NCBI GenBank assembly: GCA_018292915.2
Contig: JACVVK020000221.1
Location: 812,501-876,500 of the forward strand
DNA from: Batillaria attramentaria
Lineage: Eukaryota; Mollusca; Gastropoda; Batillariidae
Reading direction: 5' to 3'
DNA length: 64,000 bases
Positions 35,064 through 47,612 of the stretch are shown here, in pieces (position 1 is the first letter of the stretch; each line of letters begins with the position of its first letter). The position numbers and the translations under genes were made by a program. The notes under the pieces are model-generated. The model did not search any database and had not been told where the DNA came from. It was given only the letters and a program-made list of their open reading frames with translations.

Positions 35064-35983
35064 ACACGAAGCTATCCATATACACCAATTACATTTCTGT
35101 GACCACATAATCGACAACAGTAAGTTATTTGTCTTTCTCAGGTTTATTGATTTCCTCCTCCGTACAAGTTAGAACGTCAGTGTATGATACAATTATTCAC
35201 TTCATGTGCGACACCGCTGTAGCTGTAACCTGCTGTATTCTACACCATGCACACGCTGGGTCTACACACACCATCGATTTCACCATAAACACTACGTCAA
35301 AGAGACGTTCATGTGCAACAACATGAAACCTCTGGGCCGGTACAGTCACGTGGTGGAAGTCACGTGTCAGCTTTGATTCAGTTCCATACTGTGACGCATA
35401 ATTAGTCAGCTGTTAGCCGACTGTTAGTGAACTACAATAAATAGACAAATAAATAAATAAATTTAAAAAAAACAATGGAGGTTTTAACATCTGAACAATG
35501 AAAATGAACGGTCGCTGCAAGATGTAAAATCAGTGCAAAGTCGACTCATGTATCACAGTTTCAGTCATTCGCTCCTTCATGCTTGAGTGACTGACTTTCT
35601 CTTCAGCCACTCAGTGAAGCATGGCATGCCAAAGGGACAGAGCTCTTCCGAAAAATGAACTAGAGTCAAGTTAACTCTAATTCTAAATATAGTTCTGTCT
35701 TTGCAATGCCGGGCATGACGCAGATGCCCATGGTAAAGCGCATGATCAGTCTCGCGTTCCTCGCTATATAGGCCTACCCCTACGGCCTGTGTGGGGAAGC
35801 AGGTGTACAACTGGCTCATATTTTTGGAACGGCGGCTCGGAAAAGGCTAAGATTTTGCACACATCTGATCGATACCATGCTTTTGTCATCGTAATCAGCA
35901 CGGATTGATCTGTGGGCTTGAAATCTTAACACGCCCCCGGGTTTAATAACCTCTTGAAGAGCAGAATAATTACAGGCACTTCG

Positions 35984-36506
35984 TCACTTAACCCTGCTCG
36001 CACGTAACTGATCGTACCGCTCGATCTGTTTGTAAAATGGCACCAGCTTGGGCTCCACAGGCGGAGGCAACTCTTCCTGCGGTTCGAAAGGGTCGACAAC
36101 TTTGGTGGGCGGACTGAGCCCCAAGTCCACGACCTTGAGAATGTCCTGCCTTCGGATTTTCTTCAGCGCCTGCCGCAGGTCCTCCACGTTGGCACGCGTG
36201 TGGTAGCGTTTCCATCGGTCTAGGGAGTGTCGCGCTGTGAGAGACACCGAGGCGCGGGCTCCGGACTCTCGCAGTTCCACGATGTCCCGCTCGATAGTCT
36301 CGGCGCCTCGATGTGGGTGGAAGTTGAGGTTCCGGTACAGCTGCACCCAGTCTCGCTCGATTCGAGTGGAGATCACCTTGCAGGCCCGGTCTAAGGGATC
36401 TTCAAGGGAATAAATAAATCAATAAATATACAGTATCAATAAACCAACAAATCAGTCAATTAGTCAGAAAGGTCTTGAATCACAATGATGGCCATTTGGA
36501 TTACCG

Positions 36507-36552
<46 letters not shown>

Positions 36553-36555
36553 GCA

Positions 36556-36640
<85 letters not shown>

Positions 36641-39129
36641 TTTGCTCTTGCAAATAGTTTTATTAGCTCTGTTTCTGTGTATGTTTTCATTCGAGAGCGG
36701 CCGAGAAACATGGTCGCATTTCTACTTATGAAGCTGTGTTTTGTGACAGACTGAAAATAATCAAACCACGGAACGACTCATCAAATTAATCATGTAACTT
36801 ACCTTTGGCTTCACCCTTGGCCCTGGCGGCCTTGACCCCGAAGGGCATGCTGTAGTACAGCTTCTGCACGGCGTCGCTGGCCGTCTTGCATAACATGATC
36901 TTCCTGGCCAGCTGGGTGGCCTGCTCTATCTCCTCGAACTCCTGCACATGGATCACAGTACATGTATATAAAGGCCCACAGTACAGCATATGCGGGCTCA
37001 CGTATTGTTCTGGGCTGTGCTGGTACTGTCCAACACGTAGGCTACCATTCAGACACCGGCGCAGTGACAATCTTACAAAGATGCAGACGATGAATCAGCT
37101 ACAGCCGGTTACTACTAAACGTCACGCAGACACGGGAAAGATGCTTCGGGAGAGCAGGATCGAGGGCAAATTTTCGACATAATCATCTGGGCTTACAAAT
37201 CGTTCTTAGTTGTTTAAGCAGTGCCTAACATCGTACCGCTTAGATACATGCAGAATTTCAGCCTCTAACGGGCTGGAAATTAGCTAGTTCGGGTAACCCA
37301 TGAGTGATCGGGGAACTTGAAGTCACATCCTGGGTTAGGGATCCAACCGAACAAACCTTTTGGTGGCTACATTTTTTGCGTGGTGGCTAAGCACAGGAAA
37401 ACGCCAGGCTAATGTCAGAAAAATGGCAGCGTACCTAAGCTGTACGATGCTGTTTACTAGCTGAGCTTGATTGAAATGTTAACGGCTTCAACTCAGTGGC
37501 CGTCGGCGGAAGTCAGAATGGGATCCCCTAATGCGCACGGTGAACCTCAACTCGCAGTGTCAGCGTTGGACATATTCCACTGAGACACGCACGTTACGCA
37601 CCATAGTTTGTAAGGGTAAAGAGTACATTTTCATGGAGCGTTATTCAGCGTCCATTGTGTCCTATTATTATTACTATTATTGTCCTACTATTATGCCCTA
37701 TTATTATATACATATTGGTCCAGCCACCACAGGGATATTGATGTGTTGCATTTTTTTCCTATGGTTGGATCTCTGACCCTCGATTACAGGAGAGGGGCAC
37801 CATGCCTAGAAATTAGCCAGCAGAATGCTGAAAGCAGAAGGACAAGGGGAAGCGACCTGATCATCCTGAGAACGGTCGGTTGAATACGTTGACTCTCAAT
37901 ATTCCACAAAATAAGGGCCAGTTAAAACCAAATCACCGAGACACAGAGTAGGTTAACTATAACGCAATGCATTGAAGCCTCATTATTTTGAGATGTGCTA
38001 CCAGTTATAATATAAATACACCTCTTTTGTCAAGTGCAAACTTTACTTTAGTGCCCAACTTGTCCGTATCATGTCCCAGATCTACAAGAACAAACCTCTT
38101 CTTTCAAGTTCCTCTCCTCCTCCGCGTTCTTGAGCTCGTCTTTTGCGGCCTGTATATCGCGGTGAATCCTCTCCAGAGTCGAGATCTTCTCGTCCACCCA
38201 GGTTAGCTTGTGTCGCACGTGCGCCAGTTGCCGCACGACCTGAGGCAAGCGTTCCTTCAGGGACTTGAGTTCACTCGTCACACTCTCGTACGTCTCTGCT
38301 GTTGGCTCGCCGTACTCGGACGCTGCCCGTCGCTTGAAGTTGTCGCGTCGTTTCTCCTTGAACTCGATCTCCAGCTCCATCTCGTTCAGCTGGCAAATAC
38401 GAGTGAAGCGTTCATCATTATCCTGTGTTCACTAGGCTTGGGGGGAGCCGGGGTGGCCGAATGGTAGAGCGTTGGACTTACAATGCTCGGGTCGTGAGTT
38501 CGTATCCCGGCTGGGCCAAATATTTGTCCTGGCTTGTTCATCGTTGCCCCGTCTTTGATATCACCCGTATGTGGTGGAAAAAGACCCCCCCCCCGCCGCC
38601 CCCCAACTGGGCTTAAAAGACGCCAACTAATGCGTTATGGTTTGGGAACAGTTGCGCTTGTGAGTGCGTCTGTACGCTAAACAAAGTCTGTCAATGATCA
38701 GCAGAGCTCTGAATGCCGTCTACAGGCTGTCCGAACCGGCGAAAAATCAAATTCTCCTACTCGGCGGCTAACTGTGGCCGCAACCCTAGCTGGGGGAGGG
38801 TGGGTGGATGTTTGAGAGTTTAACGTCTTTTTCCACCACGGTAAGTGTGATATCAACGACGAGGCAACGAGGAAAAGGCCAGCACAAATATTTAGCCCTG
38901 GCAAACGCAACGCCAGCTGACTCGTGTGATGTTCGACTGGTGTCGGAGCACAAAGTCTACGTAATCACGGTAATGTCTCGCGTGTGTGACTAATCTTTTG
39001 GTGCAGAGCGTAAGGCAAAAGGAAAGAATCGTAGATGTTATGGAATTTTGCATGAGTGTCTGACGTGTTTCTTTCTTTCTTGCTAGCTTTCTTTCTCTCT
39101 TTCTTTCTCTCTGTCTTTCTTTCTTTCTT

Positions 39130-39160
<31 letters not shown>

Positions 39161-39197
39161 CACTCTCTTTCTTTCTTTCTTTCTCTCTTTCTCTTTT

Positions 39198-39228
<31 letters not shown>

Positions 39229-42200
39229 CTCTCTCTCTACATTATCGGGAAGACGACTCATAAATGTACCAGGAGCGAGGCACAGGTAGGCAGTAGCAAA
39301 CAAAGATGTATAGTCATAGGATGAGAATCTGTTCTAACTTTCATTTTTACATCCCACACTCGTCGTCAATTACCTGGTTGACAAGAGAGACCTCCTCAAT
39401 ACGAAGGATTTCCTCCTTCTCGCGTGTGGCGATCACCTCCTGGGACAGCCTGCCGTGCTCCTGTTCCAACTGGTTCACTTTGTACGTCACCGAGTGCACC
39501 TTCTGACGCAGAACTTGCAGAACCTGAAACACATATGGTAGGTGGAATCACACTTTGCACCTTTTCTCTTTTTTTTCTGCATGACTGTCCGTTTCGGACT
39601 TTACTAAGTTAAATGAACCAAGGTATTGCAAGAAACTGTTGGTGTTTTCGGAATGGATCAGGAAATGGATCAGTAATGGATTTCGGAATTGATATGATAT
39701 GAAAAAAGGGAGCGGATCGTACGAGGCAGCAACAATCTGCAAATGTTTCCATTTTTAGTTATTACCATAAAGACAACCAACAGAACATAAAACCTGCAGC
39801 TAGATGAAGCAACCGCTCTTCAACCTCTTCCAACAAATTTCTGACAAAAGCGGTAAATGAGTCTGCACGCGAACTATGACTCGATTTGGCAAGGGAAATC
39901 GCCAACCAAATTCCTGCCCACTCAGTGTCCCCACTAGGCCAAATCCCCTTGTTCATCATACATAATCTACCCATTCGGAATAGCAGCAACAACATCAACA
40001 ACAACAAAAAGTGCTGCTGACCTTGACCTTCTCCTCTTTGAGTTTCTCAAGCTCGGCCAGGTCGTTCTTCACGTAGGTGGCGTAGTTGTCGTCTGCCTGA
40101 AGCCACAACGTCATCACGGACAGCGCGTTTCTGATGTGGGTGCAGGCATCGGCGAACATCACCAGGAACAGGATTTTGTTGATGTCGCGACGCGAACAGA
40201 ATGTCGCCACGGGGGAACTGTATGAGGGACAGACAAAAAGCCATGTGGGGTGGATGAAGACAATTTGTACTGCTGTATACAATAGTGTAGAAGTTAGAAG
40301 TTCTTGGTGGGTAATGTTCATGAGTTACAACCGACACCCGGTTGTCTGAGCTTTGGACTGGCGACCTGAAGGTCGTGGGTGTGAGTTCCATTGAGAAAAT
40401 AAATAATAAATGAAATAAAGAAGAAAACGCAAAACTAAGAGAGAAGAAGAAGAGAGAAGAAGAAAATAGGTCGGCTCACACCAACACCCCCCCCCCCCCT
40501 TTAACTGAAATTAACTTAGCAGTAAAAAAAATGACAAAAAATCCTTTAGACCCCCTACCCCCCTTCCCCATCAACCCTTCCCAAGCACGTCAGTGCACCA
40601 AGCAGTTATCATGGAAAACAAAAAAATTCTTGATCCAGTTTCTTCACTAATGCCCGCATTACCGTACCGCCATCGTGTCAAGATAAGTTTCTTGAACATA
40701 AGCGTGTCACTTTTCCTGATCATGGAAGCCGTGATGTGCACGCACGTTGTCCTCACCTCAGCATGCTGGCCGTGATGCCAGTCGTCTGGAACTTCTTGTA
40801 CAAGTTTCGCGCGCTCTGTATGCTGAGTTCCGCCTTCTCCTTCCAGGCTGTGATCTGCTCTGTGTAGTGGGCAGCTGTCTCCAGGTAACAGTCCTTTTCA
40901 GCGTCGTAAAAACTCACGCAGTACCTGCACAGAAAGGAAATTTTAATCAACGTCGTCATCATTATCGTGATCGTCGTCGTTGTTATCAGCATCACCGTCA
41001 CCATGGTCATCGTCGTCGTCGTCTTCCCAATCTCCATCATCATCATCATCGTCATCGTTGTCGTCCTCATAATCATCATCGTCGTGGTGGTTGACGTTAA
41101 TGTTATTATCATAATCTTCATCAGTCGTTTTTGGAACTGCTGCCAGTTTGTTTTCCAAAGAGCCTTCTTTTTTAACGACTTTACCATCAGCAAGGCTTCA
41201 TTTTTTCACGCTACACTGGTACTGGCAAGAAAACTGGGTAAAAATTGTACCAAGGCTGAACAAACGAAAAAATCACCATTATCGAACGCAATCTCTACTT
41301 TACCCAACAAAAAATAATAAACACAAAGGGACCCTTTTCAACCAGGTAAAACATATTCTATCAGTCTCACAGGCGTCTCTAGGAAGACTTTATTCTGACA
41401 GTTACAAGGGATGGAGCGCGGTCGCTCTCCATCATGCACAGACATGTCACCCTGACACGAATCAGTCAGTGTATCAGTTTTTACTACAACAATCCGTGTA
41501 CCTGACAAGGCTGTTGAGAAGTCCCTGGCACGACTCCACCATGCCGGAGATCTTGTGAGGGAGGAAGGTCTGCACCTTGGTGTACACCTCCTTCAGGGCG
41601 GCCGGGAACTTGGGGTCCTTGTTGTATCGCTGTGGGTTGGCTGCCTGTTTGATCATCTCTTCCACCTCTGACGCCTGTAAGTGCGAAAGCGTACGATGAA
41701 CGAGATTTCTTTTCGGCTGTTACTGCTACACAAAAAGGCCTGTATGCTGGCCTGGTGACTTGCGACTCAAAGGTCCAAGAAGGAAAAAAAAATCATGACA
41801 AAACGTTAGCGACACAGAAAAAGAAAGGGGGAGGAGAAGACCGAAAATGAGAAGAAGTAAGAGAAGAAGAAAACGCGGAGTAAGAAGAAGACGAAAAGCG
41901 GGAGAGTAAGATAAAGGAGAAGAAGAAGGAGAAAGAGAGTTCAGTTCAGAGAGTTCCGATTTTAAATCCGATGGGCTCTTCGGTCCGTTCAGACTGGGGG
42001 CAGTGGGGTGGGGGTATCCATACAAAACACAACACCGACAATCAAAGAGAGAGAGAGGGGGGGGAGAGAGAGAGGGGGGGGGGGTATCAAGGACATCAAG
42101 GATAACACAAACAGACAAGCAAGCAAACAAACAAAACAACAGAACTAATTCAGCACAGTTCTGACTGACGTCTCAGGTACCTTGTTGAGGTCGAGAATCC

Positions 42201-43010
42201 AGAGTGTTTTCATGAGCATCTTGATGGGGTAAGCGTACTGCTCCACGTCATTATGAATAGTCCGCTTGTCGCCATAGTATTCTCTTTCCAAGCGCGCAAC
42301 CTTGCGGGTCAAGGACTTGATCTCCTTGGAAACCGCAGCCCTGACGTCACGCATGTTGCGGGGCGGGGCGTCCTGCTGCAACTGACGCAGACCCTCGGGG
42401 TGTCGGCCTGGCCCCAGGGCGGATCTGTCGTCACCAGGCATCATGAAGGCCGCCTTGCTGGCCAAGGTGGGCATGCGGTGCTCCAGCACGGGTCGCAGCT
42501 GTATACAGACAGACAACGAGAGGGAACGTCAGAAAATCATGTTACCGAATGTAGAATTCAGAAATATGCACGAGGTAGACTTTTTTCCCGGAGTGTGTGG
42601 CGATTGTATGCTTCACCCCTCCCTTCGAAAAGCCTTTAAGTTAAAATACATTTCTTGATTTTACTTCATCGTCCGATACTGGTAGGAGCCGCGTTAAGGC
42701 CATTAGCCTTTTGCCTCTCTCCTCTCCGTCGGCGCAAAGGAGCGGAAATTAACTACAAATTTACGATGATGAAGAGAGGAGCTGCTGCCACCACAGTGAG
42801 CGATGTATGACATGTGTCAGTGTAGTATATGTATTGTGTGTAAACCTGTACAAAATGCCGAAAAGAAGAATGATAACATAAAATTTTCTAAATATATCAT
42901 CAGTACCTGTACGTACAAATCTGCAGAGAGCAGCAGTGAGATGTCGCAGGTTGTTGTTTGGTTATTCTCTCTCACTCTCTCTCTCTCTGTGCGTGCGTGC
43001 GTGCGCGCGC

Positions 43011-43107
<97 letters not shown>

Positions 43108-44611
43108 CGTGTGTGTGTGTGTGCCGAATTCGCAATGCAAACTTTCGGTTTGTACAATATGTAATGACATAATCACAGTCACCGTAATTATACAAACACG
43201 AACGGTTGTTGCCTGGCTTAACCGCAACCGGGTAATCTATCTAATAATCTGTCGGTTAATCCACTACAATGGCGGACAAAGTGGGATTAGTCTCATGCGT
43301 TACCTATTATAGTTAGTTTTGGCTCACGTATGTTAAGCTTAGAGGTGTACTGAGGTACGCACATTTAAGTAATTTAATTTAATTTCACCTGTATCACACA
43401 CGTATTTGTGTCGTCGTCTTAGCGACATTGCTAGTTGTAACAGCTGCTTTTTCATGTACCAGGGATCCGGCTGGTTATCATGTTCATCTTATCATTTTCG
43501 TAAAAATGTGGCCATGTTTGTATCAATGTACCACGTGAGTACTGCTGTTTCATATGTGTTTCTTCTTTATCATGATCATGATGTTTGTAAGAATGTATGC
43601 ATGGCTGTGTGTGTGTAACGATTTTGTATGGGCGCCAGACAAATGCTCATTATTATTATTAAGTCCGCCTTAGGGACATGATCTTGTCATCCAAACCGCG
43701 TCATGACAAATAGCACGACTGAGCTTACTCACAGTCTAAAACTTAAATACGGATATTACAATATTGCCAAATATGCATATACCTTAAAATGGATGTAAAA
43801 ATGATCCAAGACGCGTCTACTGCACTTTAGTAACAACAAAAACCATGACACAAGCCTAAACCTACTGCTAGAAAAATATTGATAAAAATGATACATTTTT
43901 TAGATGTCTTCTGAGATGTCGGGAGCTTCCCCCTACTACAGACTTCGTTTTCTGACTTGTTCACTGGACTTTGCTCAGTTCAAGTACACTACGGCTGTCT
44001 GTTCGTGGACCTTTGTCCGAGCACTGCGTGAATCGTGACATTTCGTAGTCCCTAGATTTGTACTGCATTTAGCATGGAGTATTGTTGCGCAACATGTTTG
44101 TGAACTGCAAAATCTTAAATTCACTGAACCATTACATTTACGCACCATTAACACCTGTTCTTTCCATGAGACGACCAGTGTACGACCATTTCAGGTCAAC
44201 CAGAGACCTCATCTCCTACCTTCTTCTTTAGGTCATCTCCTACCTTCTCCTTCAGAACATTTCCTACCTTCTCCTTCAGGCTCCTTCAGACTATTTTCTA
44301 TCCACCTTCAGACCATCTCCTCCCTTCTCCTTTAAGCCATTCCACGCCTTCTCCTATAGGTCACTTCCTACCTTCTCCTTCAGGTCATCAGCCACTGGCT
44401 CATCCTTGTCTCTCGGAGTGATTTTGGCCCGTGGTGTGGTCTTAGCCTTGTGCCGGGGTGACACATCTGGGCTCCCACCGCTCTTTCTTGGGGTGCCGTG
44501 CGGGGAAGCCGCTATTTTTTTCAGATGGGCCGGCCACAAGGCTGGCAGCTTCAGTGAGGGAGGACCATTGCCGGCAAATCTGACTTGCTTGGTGCGGTTG
44601 ATATCCACCAT
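35984..44611 (-). CDS. Coiled-coil protein with C-terminal death domain, complete
   Basis: Function not recognised. Exons in order of transcription: 44611-44372, 42498-42181, 41674-41502, 40924-40757, 40217-40022, 39523-39374, 38389-38096, 36941-36803, 36399-35984. All joins keep frame, giving 697 residues. The start CACCATGG is a good Kozak context. Residues 1-80 are basic and Ser/Thr-Pro rich ([20 protein letters not shown]). Residues about 120-550 are mostly helical, with heptad-like stretches ([60 protein letters not shown]). Residues about 565-650 match a death domain ([14 protein letters not shown] ... [20 protein letters not shown] ... [10 protein letters not shown]). A proline-rich tail follows ([20 protein letters not shown]). 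There is no signal peptide, membrane segment or enzyme motif. A cytoplasmic adaptor that self-assembles and recruits death-fold partners is the natural inference. An ATTAAA lies about 40 bases past the stop on the minus strand. Confidence 0.88.
36510..36637. repeat. Compound (AC)n(GCAC)n(AC)n microsatellite
   Basis: Two AC runs separated by five or six GCAC units (36551-36576), in the intron before the death-domain exon. Confidence 0.95.
38446..38600 (+). mobile_element. tRNA-derived SINE-A copy
   Basis: Head GCCGGGGTGGCCGAATGGTA with A box, then AGAGCGTTGGACTTACAATG and B box TGAGTTCGTATCCC. The body has ATATTTGTCCTGGCTTGTTC, GTTGCCCCGTCTTTGATATC and GTGGTGGAAAAAGAC, then C-rich DNA. It lies in an intron of the death-domain gene, antisense to it. 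Confidence 0.9.
38811..38903 (-). mobile_element. SINE-A 3' half
   Basis: In reverse orientation: GAGAGTTTAACGTCTTTTTC, GATATCAACGACGAGGCAAC and GCCAGCACAAATATTTAGCC, matching the body but not the tRNA head of SINE-A. Confidence 0.8.
39067..39238. repeat. (CTTT)n/(CT)n pyrimidine tract
   Basis: About 170 bases of CTTT units interrupted by CT runs, in an intron of the death-domain gene. Frames through it read as Phe/Leu/Ser repeats and are not coding. Confidence 0.95.
40945..41130. repeat. Degenerate (CAT/CGT) trinucleotide tract
   Basis: About 185 bases of NAT/CGT triplets within the intron between exons 41674-41502 and 40924-40757. Because the period is three it stays open in several frames (poly-Asp on the minus strand), but splice joins skip it. 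Confidence 0.9.
42972..43124. repeat. Compound (CT)n(GC)n(GT)n microsatellite
   Basis: CT run, then GTGC and GC units, then a long GT run. It is in the first intron of the death-domain gene. The rest of that intron (42499-44371) shows only a possible LINE 3' tail with ATT repeats near 43650 and the donor-like repeats at 44216-44367. Confidence 0.95.
44216..44385. repeat. Repeated copies of the exon-1/donor sequence
   Basis: CCTACCTTCTCCTTCAG-type words occur at about 44216, 44239, 44263, 44319 (variant), 44342 (variant) and 44368. The last is the true exon-1 end, whose minus-strand sequence is CTGAAGGAGAAG then GTAGG. The others lie in the intron just downstream, so the 5' splice site has been duplicated several times. 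Confidence 0.75.
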
Positions 44612-44844
44612 GGTGATGGTGACTGTCTAATTACTTTCAGTCAGTACTCCTCCGGTATCAGGCAGGCAATATAGCAGTGGTGGTCTGATATTTTGAAGAT
44701 ACCAAATTTCTGAATCTCAAACTGAAAGGACGTTTCAAGCCAGATAGGATTCCAGCCTGTCTGCTCACGACAGATGAGGAAACTCAATTTCAGTTCTGTT
44801 GTAGCGGTCTGAATCTTTCTGACAAAACCATAGGATGCTCGAAG

Positions 44845-45102
44845 TCGGGTAGACGCAGGACTCCGCGCTTTGTCTTCCTGTTGGTGGATTCTTGCTCTAG
44901 AGCTTCTGACCAGTCAGCTGTCAACAAAGCAACGATCTGTGTTCTTGTTGCTGCATTCTAATTGTAGAACGACTGACCAATCAGTTCTTAATTACAAGCA
45001 CTGTGTGGTCAGGTTGTTCGGGTAGACGCAGGACTCCACGCTGTTGGTGAATTCTAGTTCTTTGAGCTTCTGATCAGTCAGTTGTCAACAACAAGCACAG
45101 GA
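44845..45102. repeat. Direct duplication upstream of the death-domain gene
   Basis: Segments 44845-44930 and 45018-45102 share TCGGGTAGACGCAGGACTCC, GTTGGTG and TTCT, GAGCTTCTGA, AGTCAG and TGTCAACAA in order. A weaker third copy lies between them (ACTGACCAATCAGTTCTTAA). The position is 230-490 bases upstream of the start codon, in promoter or 5'UTR. Confidence 0.75.
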
Positions 45103-46322
45103 AACCCCTATATCCCGAGTGTTTCTCCAGAACACAGACCATCAAACAACCGTAAAAATGCCCTCAAGGATCTTAGACGGATTTCACAGCTTTTGCACCA
45201 CCGCTCAGCTGCAATGGGTCGGTAGTTTACAGGCAACCGATAACAGGAAAACGGCCCATCAGGAACGTTCACCCCGTCTGTTTATACTCTCATCAAGAGG
45301 ATGTCAAGTGTCTCTTTATAGCTGTTCACAGCCCGTGGACATCAAAGACCGGATCTCGTCACGGCTACGCCAAGACGTTGTATCGTTTACAAACCAGTGG
45401 ATCCGCGAGCATTGTCACGCGATCTGTCGCTTGTCCAGATGTGCAACGGGCCCATACTAAATACCCTCTGTCTGGCTGGTGACTCGAGCATGCAGCGGGC
45501 GGAGCGACGGTGGCTGTGCGCGTGCACCTACAGATTTCCTTTGTAACGGTCGGGGGTCTTAATCCGCCTCCTTTTGAACGCAAGCTGCGTGATCTCTGAC
45601 CAGGGATTAGTCCCATATCGATTGTAACACTTTTCGGTTTTGGCTGCTGGCTACGTGTGTAAGCATTTACTAAAACACTTGTGCGTGCCAGCTCACAAAC
45701 CCGCTTGCGTGGCTGTTTGATTGGCCTCGCGGCAAAAAACAGACAAACCCAAAACACTTCAGCATGAGAGCTGGCACGAATCTTGCTTTGGGCCACGCAC
45801 AAAAAAAATAAATGATTCATTGCATGCGGTCAGCGAATTTATTAGCTTGGGTACCCCTCCTTGTGACAAATCCATGAGAAAAACGAAAGGTCGCCCGAAC
45901 TAAGAATTCATTTGTCATTAACCGCTTCAGGCTCCTGACGGTCGTGCAGGCATAATGGCAGAAAAAAAGGTTGTTTAGCCAAACAGGATCAGTGAAGTCC
46001 ACTGAGTATCCATGATTTGATGGAAGTGTTTGGCGTGTCGCCGTTAGATGTTGAAAACAATGTCAAACCTCGCAGACATCTCAGTATGTGCAGCATTGAA
46101 ACCTCTATACAATGCACAGTTCACGACCATGAACAGAACAAAAGCAAACTGAGAGATTTCTAAAAGACTTGCTGGCCAGAAATACTACTACTACTTCCAC
46201 TACTACTACTACTACTACAAGAACAACAACAAGAACAACAATAAGAAGAAGAAGAAGAAGAGTGAGTGAGTGAGTTTTTTAGGCTTAACGCCGCGCAAAC
46301 CACAAAGACTAATTTGTTGCTA

Positions 46323-46354
<32 letters not shown>

Positions 46355-46659
46355 GTAATTTTACGGAGCCTACCACTCGATAAGCGCCTAACAAAAGCCC
46401 AGTTGGTGTGTGTTAGTGGGGACGGGGGATGGGGGTAGGGGGTTAGTTTCAATCATACAAACAGAATTGCAACTATACATAAACAAAACAGATACATGGA
46501 TAAGCCAAGACACATCTGCAAATGGAAATTCGACCAAATGCATTATCCACAGCTCCTTGGGTTCTTGAGGCTCGTTTTCTTCGACTACATTGTATTTTGT
46601 TCCTTTTTTTCTCGCAAGTGAGCCAGTAACATGTCCCAGAGCTGCCACATGCAAGCCGA
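45103..46659. other. Intergenic region without recognisable gene
   Basis: Short ORFs here have no recognisable domains. Repeats: (ACT)n and (AAC/AAG)n at 46180-46260, a short GAGTGAGTGAG motif followed by GGCTTAACGCCGCG (the reverse of a motif at 6475-6495), and (AAT)n at 46322-46353. Confidence 0.6.
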
Positions 46660-47612
46660 AGGACACAAATACACAGGGCCTCAAAATGCCTCTATATTCC
46701 CTATTAGCCTCAGGCATCATAGTCATCCCTTAAAAATGTTTCTTTTTTTTTTTTTTTTTTTTGCTGTCCCAACTCTTTGCCAGCTCCAGTGGTGTTTCTC
46801 CCAGGTCATGGGTGGAATCCACGGAGGACTCGGAAGCTGGGACAATTTTTATTATGCATGATGATGGAGATGGGGATGATAGTAAGATGATGCTATGGAG
46901 GTCCATGTGGTTGGGACTGCGGGACAGGGCCGCATTCCACGCTTCCTGTCATAAACATCCCGGCATTAACCAGGCCCGGGAACTACGGCACCTGCGGTGC
47001 CGGCCGTGTAATCATCCACATCATAAGACGTGTCATACTAAGGGAAGCACCCCCAAAGTCGCACCCGTGAAGTGGGTGAAACTCGGCTGTGTGGCAACAG
47101 CCTCCCCATCGGGCCCATAGCACACCCGCTCTGGGTAGGAGCCGACCTAGGTAGGAAAAATCCCGCTTGCCTCGGCTGGGATTCGAACCCGGGTCTCCCG
47201 GTCCATGATCCAAAGTGCTAACCACTACACTTAAAAATGTTTCAATCTAGAAACAATTACTACCATGAACAGACCATTCAAAGGCACGCACCTGACAGGG
47301 GTTTAAAAATGAAAATTGAATGTCTCCTTTCCGTTCAGGCCTCACTGGAGTAATGTACGTCTACTTTCTCTGTAGGCCAGAGAGCCAGTTCACACAAATC
47401 CGCTTGCGTCACTTGTGCTCGACCTCTGTGCAAAAAGTCCCAGCTTCACTGGCAACTTGACTCATTTTGCGACCGCCTGGCATGCACCTTGACCTACATA
47501 ACACAAAACTCACGAAAATCACGCTTTTTCATGACAAACATAAATCACTACAGACTAGCACACTCGCCAAACAGGGTCCCGCAAATAAACACCAAACATG
47601 ACCCCACGCTCA
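46660..47612 (-). repeat. 447-bp dispersed repeat, interrupted by a SINE
   Basis: The parts 46660-46728 and 47244-47612 together match, in reverse, the continuous repeat at 57896-58343. Shared words include GGACACAAATACACAGGGCC, CACCTGACAGGGGTTTAAAA, CACTGGAGTAATG and ATAAACACCAAACATGA. The gap is exactly the SINE-B insertion. No coding capacity is seen; possibly the untranslated part of a LINE. Confidence 0.85.
46743..47229 (-). mobile_element. SINE-B, full length, with 14-bp target-site duplication
   Basis: Minus-strand tRNA-like head (AGTGTAGTGGTTAGCAC, B box GGGTTCGAATCCC), then a GC-rich body, then a poly-A tail (poly-T at 46743-46762 on +). It is flanked by CTTAAAAATGTTTC at 46729-46742 and 47230-47243. 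About 487 bp. Confidence 0.93.

Larger units (their letters stand above)
32441..35983. other. Intergenic region
   Basis: No host gene supported. It holds a (GTT)n run at 33336-33377, the fold-back element at 34018-34402, C-rich tracts at 34611-34630 and 34713-34735, a LINE tail at 34742-34970, an (AC)n array at 34985-35060 and an (AAAT)n run near 35440-35463. Confidence 0.7.

Noticed and set aside
40753..41193. Poly-Asp/Met frames in the CAT/CGT tract
   Set aside because: The tract is intronic: exon 41674-41502 joins 40924-40757 in frame without it.
45119..45460. 113-codon ORF and its antisense partner 45365-45820
   Set aside because: No family resemblance. Overlapping open frames on both strands point to composition rather than coding.
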